Assembly (NCBI GenBank): GCA_900542265.1
Contig: UQML01000041.1
Location: 1 to 13,420 of the forward strand
Origin: an uncultured Eggerthella sp.
GTDB taxonomy: Bacteria > Actinomycetota > Coriobacteriia > Coriobacteriales > Eggerthellaceae
Reading direction: 5' to 3'
DNA length: 13,420 nucleotides
Part shown: positions 1 through 7,453 of the stretch, one piece after another
How positions within the stretch are numbered: position 1 is the first letter of the stretch
How the letters are laid out: each line of letters starts with the position of its first letter
Program-made: the position numbers and the translations under genes
The notes under the pieces: model-generated
The model's database searches: none
Told to the model about the DNA's origin: nothing
What the model saw: only the letters and a program-made list of their open reading frames with translations

Positions 1-1703
1 GCAGTGGGGCTAACCTGTCCGGCAATAAGCGCCTCACCACGGCGATAGTTATGCACCGGCACATAAATAAAGTCTGCACCCGCTTTCTTAGCAGCACGCG
101 CGCAAGCAGGATTTGTTGCAAGTACGCATACCTTACATGCCCCTTTACGTAAGCGAGGAGGCAAACTTGGCATTTGGCTTTTCTCCAACGTGCGTCCATG
201 ATAGGTTGCAAGCAGGGCTTCTTGAAGCTCTTCTGCAGCACGAGCACGCAGCTTATGCAAGGCTGAAAAGCCCATGCCAACACCTTCATCAAGAGTTATG
301 GTGAGATCAGTTAGGATAAAGGGTGTGGTACCCATACGATCAATGTGGTCATACACATCATCCGTTTCAAGGGCTTTAGTGCGTGCAGCCTCAACCACAT
401 CGCCTTCTACCGTAACGGATATGTCGGGATGAGCCACACTCGTAAAAGTTAAGGTTGCAGGAGTGCCAAGCTCTAAGGTAAGCGCACCCGTAATGGGTAC
501 GCGGGGTTCTTCTGCCCTATCCTCAAAGGTCGCTTGGGCATTGCGCACGCGAAATACGCGGTCTCCCTTACCCACTGCGTTTTTCACACCCGTCACCACA
601 GCACCGCCCGTTTTGTCACGCGTGAGCGCATCAATCGTGTGAACAAAATGGCCGCGATTAGTCCAAAACTCAATCACATCGTGATCGTGTAACTGAGCAT
701 CATCATCAATAATCACGCGCCCATCGCGTACTGACTGCACACGACCAATGCGCACGCCGCGGTTGTTGGGGCGACCATAACTCATCATGTCATTGCCACG
801 TTCATGCTCAAGATATGCCGTCGTAAAGCCACGTGAGAATGCCTCGGAGAGCGTCTGCATTTGTTCATCGTTTGCACGAGTTGCACTATCAAGAAGCGCT
901 CGATACGTGCTTACCACATCATATACATACTCAGGGGATTTCATGCGTCCTTCAATCTTTAAGGACGACACACCCGTCTCGACAAGCTCAGGCAAAATCT
1001 CAGCCGTGCACAGATCTTTAGGCGAAAGCAAATGCTCGCCCGGTGAGGGAAGATCCTTTTTGAGAGCGCGGTTATGAAGGCTATAAGGCAAACGACACGC
1101 TTGTGCACAGCGACCACGATTAGCCGAACGTCCACCAATCATTGACGACATATAGCACTGCCCCGAGTAACAAATACATAAAGCACCATGCGCAAAGCAT
1201 TCAACTTCAAGCCCCAGCTCAGCAGCCACGTGCGAGAGATGCGTCAGCTCTTCAAGCGAGAGCTCACGAGCAAACGTCACGCGCTTCACACCAAGGGCAG
1301 CAACTGCCATCAAACCATCCGTGTCATGGATATTCATCTGCGTAGAGGCATGTACGCGCGCCTCAGGCAGAAGTTGTACGAGCTGTGCGGCCAACCCTAA
1401 ATCCTGGACGATAAACGCATCCACACCCGCCCGGTACGCCTGACGCGCCAGTTCGAGCGCATCAGGTAACTCGGAAGGCAAAATTACGGTGTTGAGTGTG
1501 AGATAGATTTTTACATCGCGCAAGTGTGCATAATCACACGCCTCCGCAAGCGTTTCAAGCGTGAAATTATCAGCAGAACGCCGTGCATTAAAATGGTCTG
1601 CACCTAAATAGACGGCATCAGCTCCTGCTGACACCGCCGCATGTAAACAAGTCATGTTTCCCGCAGGAGCTAAAAGTTCCGGGGATCTTCCTGGTATTTG
1701 CAT
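1..1703 (-). CDS. U32-family protein (long form), partial at the left edge, C-terminus missing
   Basis: The frame is open from ATG at 1703 to the window edge, giving 567 codons without a stop. U32 proteins were annotated as peptidases, but characterised members such as RlhA and TrhP act in RNA hydroxylation and carry an iron-sulphur cluster; which role applies here is not decidable. The N-terminal barrel starts with a PELLAPAGN motif (residues 8-16) and DAVYLGA. The family signature lies at about residues 168-207: ECFAHGALC, then YSGQC, then NRGRCAQACRLPY. LLSPKDLC (Cys232) and LKIEGRMKSPEYV follow. Cys169, Cys176, Cys199 or Cys203, and Cys232 are candidate cluster ligands. A middle domain (about 300-460) begins with a NNRGVRIGRV segment. 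The last visible part (from about 510) starts another barrel-like stretch with Cys523, Cys526 and Cys534. The start is supported by AAAGGG about six bases upstream. It lies 33 bases after the lipoprotein gene, on the same strand. Confidence 0.93.
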   Translation of the reverse strand, partial: MQIPGRSPELLAPAGNMTCLHAAVSAGADAVYLGADHFNARRSADNFTLETLAEACDYAHLRDVKIYLTLNTVILPSELPDALELARQAYRAGVDAFIVQDLGLAAQLVQLLPEARVHASTQMNIHDTDGLMAVAALGVKRVTFARELSLEELTHLSHVAAELGLEVECFAHGALCICYSGQCYMSSMIGGRSANRGRCAQACRLPYSLHNRALKKDLPSPGEHLLSPKDLCTAEILPELVETGVSSLKIEGRMKSPEYVYDVVSTYRALLDSATRANDEQMQTLSEAFSRGFTTAYLEHERGNDMMSYGRPNNRGVRIGRVQSVRDGRVIIDDDAQLHDHDVIEFWTNRGHFVHTIDALTRDKTGGAVVTGVKNAVGKGDRVFRVRNAQATFEDRAEEPRVPITGALTLELGTPATLTFTSVAHPDISVTVEGDVVEAARTKALETDDVYDHIDRMGTTPFILTDLTITLDEGVGMGFSALHKLRARAAEELQEALLATYHGRTLEKSQMPSLPPRLRKGACKVCVLATNPACARAAKKAGADFIYVPVHNYRRGEALIAGQVSPT

Positions 1704-1736
1704 TGGTTCCCTTTAAGCTAATCTTTACGCTTCTTT

Positions 1737-2240
1737 TTACGCTTCTGTTGCTTTGGTATCAGCGTCCTGAAGTGCTGCTATCCCATCGCTATAATGCTTC
1801 TGAATCTCTGCGAGACGATCATTATAGGTCGCATAATCAAAGCTTCCATTTTGAGGAACTTTGACATCCTGATAAAGCTCAACGTATTTGGTAAGCGCAG
1901 TCTGCAACTCTTCTGCTCCCTTAACATACGACGCTTGGATATCAGTCATATCCTGCGGAACGTCAAGCGCCTTAAGCGAATCAACTGCCGTAGACACCAC
2001 AGAAAGTTGCGCAGTCAACGAGAGCACCTCGCCATCTTTTACCGCGGTAGCAAAATCATCCATACCAGAATTAAATGTCTCCATAATAGTGTTGACGCTC
2101 GACATATACTGGCGATTCTTTGCCTGGTTCTCATGGCTTGCATTTTGCGGCGTACAACCAGCAAGCAATCCTGCCGCAAGTGCGACCATAAGCGCAACAA
2201 ACACAACGCGTATACGTGTAGAAGTCAAAATAGTGTGCAT
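1737..2240 (-). CDS. small secreted lipoprotein of unknown function
   Basis: This encodes 167 residues. The N-terminus is a clear lipoprotein signal peptide: arginines at 9 and 11, a hydrophobic stretch at about 12-27, and the lipobox LAGC ending at Cys29, the expected lipidated residue. The mature part is about 139 residues, polar and predicted mainly helical, with heptad-like leucine and alanine spacing and no cysteine. It is therefore likely tethered to the outer face of the membrane as a small helical bundle. I do not recognise the family and assign no function. It sits 90 bases downstream of the penicillin-binding protein gene and 33 bases before the U32 gene, so cotranscription is plausible. 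AAGGA lies only about three bases before the ATG, a rather tight ribosome binding site. The stop region is duplicated: GAAGCGTAA occurs twice, 12 bases apart, giving a second in-frame stop. Confidence 0.85.
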   Translation of the reverse strand: MHTILTSTRIRVVFVALMVALAAGLLAGCTPQNASHENQAKNRQYMSSVNTIMETFNSGMDDFATAVKDGEVLSLTAQLSVVSTAVDSLKALDVPQDMTDIQASYVKGAEELQTALTKYVELYQDVKVPQNGSFDYATYNDRLAEIQKHYSDGIAALQDADTKATEA

Positions 2241-2330
2241 AAGTCCTTGTTTCTTTCCGTGTTTTTATTTCATAAGTTGGCGATAGGCTCGTCGGTACCG
2301 TTCATCATAACGGGTCAACAATCTCATGGG

Positions 2331-4556
2331 TTATGCTGCTGCGCGCCCTGTTCCTGATGAGGAGGTCGTACCTCCTCCTGTAGAAGTTGACCCTCCTGAG
2401 CTTGATCCGGTATTGCCTCCCGAGATAGTACCCGATCCTGATCCAGATCCGCTACTGCTCGTTGATCCACCCGTACTACCCGTATTACCTGATGAAGTAC
2501 TACCAGAACCCGATGATGAACTTGATCCCGTAGTACCCCCCGAAATCACGGGAGGCGTGGTTTCCTCATCGTCTTCATATTCTTCATCATCCCCATCTTC
2601 TGAAGCTGCTTCACCTTCTGCTGATACACCCGTATCTTCATCATAACTATCACTCGACCCTTTGCCAAAGTCAGTCGTGGTGTATTCGAGCTTCTCTTCC
2701 GATTCAGGGAATTCTTCAATAGGTTGGTTTTGAAGCACCTTGCGCATAAAGTCACCAAAGATACCATCAGCCGCAATCCATGAAGGCATCTTTACCTCAT
2801 CACGCGCACCAAGCCAAATAGCTACCGACATCTGTGGCGTAATACCACAGAACCATTTATCACGCCAATTCTCAGACGTACCGGTCTTACCTGCAACAGG
2901 CTGGCTGTTCCAAAGCGCAGCATTGCGACCCGTACCGTGGGTAATAACGCCTTCCATTACTTCAGTAGCGGCCTGCGTAAGGACCGTATCAAGCACCTTT
3001 TCACCTTTGGTGTCTGCTTGGAAAATAATAGTACCCTGCGAGTCCTTGATTTGCTCAATACATACAGCCTCATGACGAATACCGCCATTAGCAATAGTGG
3101 CATAAGCTTGTGCCATCTCGCGCACCGTTACCTCTTCAGCACCTAAGGTAATGGAGGGGTAGGCATCAAGCTGTGACTCAATGCCACATTTTTTAGCCAT
3201 CTCAACAACTTTGTCAGCACCAATCTCAGTTACTAACTCCGCAAAGCCTGTGTTTGACGATACGGCATACGCACTTGCAATAGAGCGGGTTCCGTAAGAA
3301 TGACCACCATAGTTTTCCACTTCCCAATTGCCAATCTTGACATGCGAGGAGCAGTCCAAATTGGTGTTAGGAGAAACCCCATCAGCAAGAGCAGCCAACA
3401 AGGTAAAGGTCTTAAATGATGATCCCGGCTGACGCTCAGCCTGCGTTGCCAAGTTAAACTGGTTTGTGTCGTAATCACGACCGCCAATCATCGCACGAAT
3501 AAACCCATTGTCGGGATCAACCGCAACCAGCGCTCCCTCGATATTGTCGGGGAACGACTTAAGCTTGTTGTCCATGGCCTCTTCAGCATAATCTTGCGTC
3601 TGAGGATCAAGTGTTGTCGTTACGCGTAAGCCACCCTTAAACACCTCATCCACCGAGAATTGCTCAAGCAGTGTTTCACGTACATAGCTGGTAAAGTACT
3701 TATATTTATAGAGCCCATCGGCATTTTCTGAACGCGTCACATTGAGCTCGATAGGCGTGGCTTTTGCCTCATCATATTGCTCTTGCGTAATCACACCATG
3801 GGTACGCATACGATCAAGAACAAGGTTGCGTCTATTCAAACAATTATCAGGATTGTCGATAGGGTTGTTGTAAGTTGGTGATTGCGGAATACCAATTAAG
3901 GTCGCCGCTTCAGGAATGGTAAGATCCTTAGCGCTCTTAGAGAAATAGAGCTGGGATGCTGCTTCAATACCGTAGGCGCCTTGACCATAATTAATGGTAT
4001 TGAGATACATGAGCAAGATTTGATTCTTGTCATACATCCCTTCCAAATTGAGCGAGATAAAAGCCTCGCGCACTTTACGTTTAAGCGTTGCATCTTGTGC
4101 CTCGTCAGCCAAAATGGTGTTACGAACAAACTGCTGCGTAATAGTAGAGGCACCTTCTGTTGCACCGCCGGTGATATTGTTCACCACAGCACGCATGATA
4201 CCCGCAAGGTCAACACCGTTGTGCTCATAGAAGCGCTCGTCTTCTGTAGCAACCGTACCTTCTACAACATAGCGAGAAATATCATTGAGCGAGGTTACCG
4301 GCTCACGGTTTTCAAGGTAAAACTCCGCAAGCAGCGTTGTCCCATCGCTTGCATATACTTTAGTTTTTTCCGCGACGTTATACGCCTTTGCGTCCTTGTA
4401 GTCAGGCAAATCTTGCAACCAAAATGCTCCGACCGCAACGGCAGCAATGCCGCCAATGCCAATCACAATAACTAAGACCGCAAGAACGATCAGTACCTTC
4501 AAAAACGGTTGGCGCTTTTTCACGCCTCCCCTATTTCTACGTGCACGAGAACTCAT
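2331..4556 (-). CDS. bifunctional class A penicillin-binding protein (PonA type)
   Basis: This 741-residue protein polymerises lipid II into glycan strands and cross-links their peptides on the outer face of the membrane. A basic cytoplasmic tail (1-20) precedes one membrane segment (about 20-46). The glycosyltransferase domain (about 60-260) has EDERFYEHNG with the putative catalytic Glu105, then GASTITQQFVRN (135-146) and the KNQILLMYLNTINYGQGAYG region (177-196). The transpeptidase domain (about 310-610) has the SxxK motif at Ser379-Lys382, SSN at 433-435 and KTGT at 557-560, so all catalytic motifs are intact. The C-terminus is an acidic stretch (about 636-666) followed by about 70 residues of almost only Gly, Ser and Thr, probably a flexible wall-spanning tail. 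Five cysteines (239, 402, 457, 499, 570) lie in the external part. GGAGGT just upstream supports the ATG at 4556. The gene is 95 bases downstream of argH, with no obvious terminator between them. Confidence 0.96.
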   Translation of the reverse strand: MSSRARRNRGGVKKRQPFLKVLIVLAVLVIVIGIGGIAAVAVGAFWLQDLPDYKDAKAYNVAEKTKVYASDGTTLLAEFYLENREPVTSLNDISRYVVEGTVATEDERFYEHNGVDLAGIMRAVVNNITGGATEGASTITQQFVRNTILADEAQDATLKRKVREAFISLNLEGMYDKNQILLMYLNTINYGQGAYGIEAASQLYFSKSAKDLTIPEAATLIGIPQSPTYNNPIDNPDNCLNRRNLVLDRMRTHGVITQEQYDEAKATPIELNVTRSENADGLYKYKYFTSYVRETLLEQFSVDEVFKGGLRVTTTLDPQTQDYAEEAMDNKLKSFPDNIEGALVAVDPDNGFIRAMIGGRDYDTNQFNLATQAERQPGSSFKTFTLLAALADGVSPNTNLDCSSHVKIGNWEVENYGGHSYGTRSIASAYAVSSNTGFAELVTEIGADKVVEMAKKCGIESQLDAYPSITLGAEEVTVREMAQAYATIANGGIRHEAVCIEQIKDSQGTIIFQADTKGEKVLDTVLTQAATEVMEGVITHGTGRNAALWNSQPVAGKTGTSENWRDKWFCGITPQMSVAIWLGARDEVKMPSWIAADGIFGDFMRKVLQNQPIEEFPESEEKLEYTTTDFGKGSSDSYDEDTGVSAEGEAASEDGDDEEYEDDEETTPPVISGGTTGSSSSSGSGSTSSGNTGSTGGSTSSSGSGSGSGTISGGNTGSSSGGSTSTGGGTTSSSGTGRAAA

Positions 4557-4651
4557 GCTACCTCCATAATGCGTAATGAAAGGTATTTTATCATGACCAT
4601 CACAACCGCTACAGCCAACTCGTCACTACATCCATAAGTTCAGCGCATGTC

Positions 4652-6043
4652 TTACGCAAGCGCTTCTTTTTCTTGGATCAGACGGGTACGTCCCAGCTCT
4701 AACTGATCCGCAACGACCGCGTTGCCAGTTCCACCATATGTGGTACGAGCAGCAACAATTGCCTCGAGATTTAATGCTTGTGTAATGTCAGCTTCAAAAA
4801 GATCTGATTCTGCCTTGAAGTCCTCTAAGGTAAGATCATCCAAATCACAACCGCGTTTGTCGCACAGTAATACCAAATGTCCGACCACTTCGTGAGCCTT
4901 GCGGAAAGGCAGACCTTTCTTAGCAAGATAATCTGCTACATCCGTTGCAGCCAAATAACCTTTTTTAGCTTGAGCGGCCATAGCATCTTTATTGATAGTC
5001 ATGGTGGCAATCATGCCTGCCATGCAGGTATAACAATCATGGAGTGTCTTGCAAGCATCCATGACACCCTCTTTATCTTCTTGAAGATCCTTGTTGTAGG
5101 CAAGCGGCAAACTCTTCATGGTCATCAACAGTGCCATCAAATCCCCTACCACACGGCCTGATTTGCCGCGGATCAACTCAGCAAAGTCAGGGTTTTTCTT
5201 CTGCGGCATGATAGAAGATCCCGTTGAGTAGGCATCCGATAACGTAATAAAACCAAATTCGGAAGTGGACCACAAAATGATTTCTTCAGACAAACGCGAG
5301 AGATGGATCATAGATACTGAACAAGCATAATCAAGATCAAGCAAGAAATCTCTGTCAGATACTGCATCCATTGAGTTAGGAATCATGGTTCCAAAGCCTA
5401 ATTCAGCCGTAGTCTGCGCACGATCAAGCGGATACGTTGTACCCGCAAGTGCTGCCGATCCCAAAGGATTTGCATCTGCTGCCGCATACGCTTGCGCCAA
5501 ACGATCATAGTCGCGAGCAAACATCCAGAAATACGCCATCAAATGATGTGCCAATAAGACAGGTTGTGCGTGCTGCATGTGCGTATAACCAGGCAAAATC
5601 ACATCCATATTTTGAGCAGCAAGCTCTAAAAGGGCTTCTTGCAAGCACAAATTAACCTCTTGCAAATCACGAGCAAGCTGTTTAGCGTAAAGGCGCGTGT
5701 CGGTAATAACTTGATCATTGCGTGAACGACCCGTATGGAGACGCGCTCCCGCATCGCCAATTTTTTGCGTCAAAACCTTCTCAATAGCCATATGGATGTC
5801 TTCGTCATTGATGTCAAATACAAAGTCACCCGCATCAATGCTTGCTTCAATCTCATCAAGACCCAAAGCAATGGCAGCCGCATCGTCAAAAGAAATTACC
5901 GCTTGCTTGGCAAGCATGCGTGCATGCGCCTTAGAACCAGCGATATCTTGGTGATACATTGCTTTATCGACAGGAAGTGAAGCGCCAAACTCTTGCGTAA
6001 ACTCACTTACCCCTTGTTCAAATCGACCAGACCATAATGCCAT
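4652..6043 (-). CDS. argH: argininosuccinate lyase
   Basis: ArgH splits argininosuccinate into arginine and fumarate, the last step of arginine synthesis, in the cytoplasm as a homotetramer. The protein is 463 residues, the usual family length. Motifs in order are LWSGRF at the N-terminus, HTGRSRND (103-110), THMQHAQP (154-161) and the fumarase/aspartase superfamily signature GSSIMPQKKNP (275-285), whose Ser277 matches the catalytic serine loop. I chose ATG at 6043 because AAAGGGGG lies nine bases upstream and MALWSGRF is the conserved family start. An in-frame GTG at 6079 would add 12 residues but would place this ribosome binding site inside the gene. It follows argG by 129 bases, and that gap holds a strong terminator, so argH probably has its own promoter or depends on readthrough. 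Confidence 0.97.
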   Translation of the reverse strand: MALWSGRFEQGVSEFTQEFGASLPVDKAMYHQDIAGSKAHARMLAKQAVISFDDAAAIALGLDEIEASIDAGDFVFDINDEDIHMAIEKVLTQKIGDAGARLHTGRSRNDQVITDTRLYAKQLARDLQEVNLCLQEALLELAAQNMDVILPGYTHMQHAQPVLLAHHLMAYFWMFARDYDRLAQAYAAADANPLGSAALAGTTYPLDRAQTTAELGFGTMIPNSMDAVSDRDFLLDLDYACSVSMIHLSRLSEEIILWSTSEFGFITLSDAYSTGSSIMPQKKNPDFAELIRGKSGRVVGDLMALLMTMKSLPLAYNKDLQEDKEGVMDACKTLHDCYTCMAGMIATMTINKDAMAAQAKKGYLAATDVADYLAKKGLPFRKAHEVVGHLVLLCDKRGCDLDDLTLEDFKAESDLFEADITQALNLEAIVAARTTYGGTGNAVVADQLELGRTRLIQEKEALA

Positions 6044-6052
6044 GGTAGTAAA

Positions 6053-6060
6053 CCCCCTTT
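6053..6060 (-). promoter_or_regulatory. ribosome binding site that fixes the argH start
   Basis: On the minus strand AAAGGGGG stands nine bases before the ATG at 6043. It supports that ATG over the in-frame GTG at 6079, which lies upstream of this site. A short inverted repeat, GGTGG and CCACC (6061-6065 and 6076-6080), lies just upstream and encloses a -10-like TATGAT; whether it matters is unknown. Confidence 0.7.
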
Positions 6061-6099
6061 GGTGGTTATCATATCCCACCTATTGTGCCGCAAAATAAA

Positions 6100-6135
6100 A
6101 TGACCGATCACGGTATTACCCATTTGATCGGTCAT
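6100..6135 (-). terminator. intrinsic terminator between argG and argH
   Basis: The arms at 6125-6135 and 6100-6110 form a perfect 11-base-pair stem (ATGACCGATCA and TGATCGGTCAT) with a 14-base loop. Read on the minus strand, the stem is followed at once by TTTTATTTTG, the expected uridine tract. It lies 37 bases past the argG stop and 56 bases before the argH start. On the plus strand no T tract follows, so it acts in one direction only. It should end most argCJBDG transcripts before argH. Confidence 0.85.
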
Positions 6136-6172
6136 CATTACCTGTGGCGAGTTGAAAGAACGTTAATGCGCC

Positions 6173-7405
6173 CTAGAGTAATTCCTCGCCATCTGTTACG
6201 CCCATTTTACGGCGATTGGTCGCCCAAACCTTAGTGGAGAGACCATACAGATCAATAAAGCCTTTAGCTGCAGCATGGTTAAACGTATCTGCCGCATCAT
6301 AGGTTGCCAAACCGTAGTCATACAGCGAATAATCCGACTCACGACCAGTTACCGTACAGGAGCCCTTGTAGAACTTCAGGCGAACTTTACCGGTAACACA
6401 GGTCTGTGTTGTAGAAAGGAAGGCATCCATTGCATGCTTGAGCGGTGAGTACCACTGTCCATTGTAAACAAGCGTTGCCCAATCCTGCTCAATGTGGAGC
6501 TTATAGCGCAATACCTCGCGCTCAAGACACATGTCTTCAAGTGCGCGATGAGCCATGATTAAAGCAAGAGCACCTGGTGCTTCGTAGCATTCACGGCTCT
6601 TAACACCAATCATACGGTTTTCAATCATGTCGATGCGACCATAGCCATTGGCGCCTGCAATCTTGTTCATCTCTTCGATGATATGGAGATAGTCCATTTC
6701 TTTGCCGTCAATAGCAACAGGGATACCCTCGACAAAATCAATCATGATCTCAGTTGGCTCATCAGGAGCTTTCTCGGGATCAACGGTCATGGTGTAAATA
6801 TCTAATGGTGGACGATTCATAGGATCTTCCAGAACACCACACTCAATAGCACGACCCCATACGTTGTCATCAATAGAGTACGGCTTTGACTTAGTAGTAG
6901 GAACGTCAACACCATGTGCTGCCGCCCACTCCATCTCCTCTTGACGGGTATGGAGATCCCACTCGCGAACAGGAGCAATAATCTCTAAGGTTGGATCAAG
7001 TGCTTGAATAGAGGTCTCAAAACGAACCTGGTCATTGCCTTTGCCAGTGCAACCATGAGCAATATAGCGCGCACCATATTTGTGTGCCGTATCAACCAGG
7101 TACTTTGAAATCAAAGGACGAGAAAGTGCTGATACAAGAGGATATTTATTCTCAAACTGAGCATTTGCATATAACGCCTTGCTTAAGTAATCCTGAGCAA
7201 ACACCTCACGCATGTCAGCAACAATGCAGTCAAGAGCACCGGTTGCTAAGGCACGCTCACGAACTTGCTCAAGGCCTTCATGCTCTTGACCAACTTCTCC
7301 CACAACCGCAATTACGTCTAACCCTTTTTCATCCTGGAGCCACTTTAAACATACGGAGGTATCCAAACCGCCCGAATACGCTAAAACGCACTTTTCCTTA
7401 GCCAT
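6173..7405 (-). CDS. argG: argininosuccinate synthase
   Basis: ArgG condenses citrulline and aspartate, using ATP, to argininosuccinate in the cytoplasm. The 410-residue length is typical of the bacterial type I enzyme. The N-terminus carries the N-type ATP pyrophosphatase loop AYSGGLDTS (9-17), and the citrulline/aspartate-binding segment HGCTGKGNDQVRFE is at 117-130. The family segments SIDDNVWGR and KSRECYEAPGA follow in the expected order. ATG at 7405 is preceded by AAAGGAAGG with normal spacing. It lies 48 bases downstream of argD and is the last gene before the terminator at 6100-6135. In many actinobacteria argF and argR come between argD and argG; here nothing does. Confidence 0.98.
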   Translation of the reverse strand: MAKEKCVLAYSGGLDTSVCLKWLQDEKGLDVIAVVGEVGQEHEGLEQVRERALATGALDCIVADMREVFAQDYLSKALYANAQFENKYPLVSALSRPLISKYLVDTAHKYGARYIAHGCTGKGNDQVRFETSIQALDPTLEIIAPVREWDLHTRQEEMEWAAAHGVDVPTTKSKPYSIDDNVWGRAIECGVLEDPMNRPPLDIYTMTVDPEKAPDEPTEIMIDFVEGIPVAIDGKEMDYLHIIEEMNKIAGANGYGRIDMIENRMIGVKSRECYEAPGALALIMAHRALEDMCLEREVLRYKLHIEQDWATLVYNGQWYSPLKHAMDAFLSTTQTCVTGKVRLKFYKGSCTVTGRESDYSLYDYGLATYDAADTFNHAAAKGFIDLYGLSTKVWATNRRKMGVTDGEELL

Positions 7406-7453
7406 CTATCTTTTTCCTTCCTTTGTAAGGTTGTCTCTCAAAACTACTGGGTT

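Noticed and set aside
2284..2325. Short inverted repeat CCGTT/AACGG between the penicillin-binding protein and the lipoprotein gene
   Set aside because: The stem is only five pairs with no T tract, so it does not support a terminator.
1794..2357. Plus-strand ORF of 187 codons opposite the lipoprotein gene
   Set aside because: It has no recognisable domain and overlaps a minus-strand gene with a clear signal peptide and lipobox, so it is a shadow.
2326..2646. Plus-strand ORF rich in Pro, Asp and Val, ending in a Ser-rich run
   Set aside because: It is the reverse complement of the Gly/Ser/Thr tail of the penicillin-binding protein; its low complexity simply mirrors that tail.
3981..4475. Plus-strand ORF of 164 codons inside the penicillin-binding protein gene
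   Set aside because: It is fully antisense to the conserved glycosyltransferase domain and has no family features of its own.
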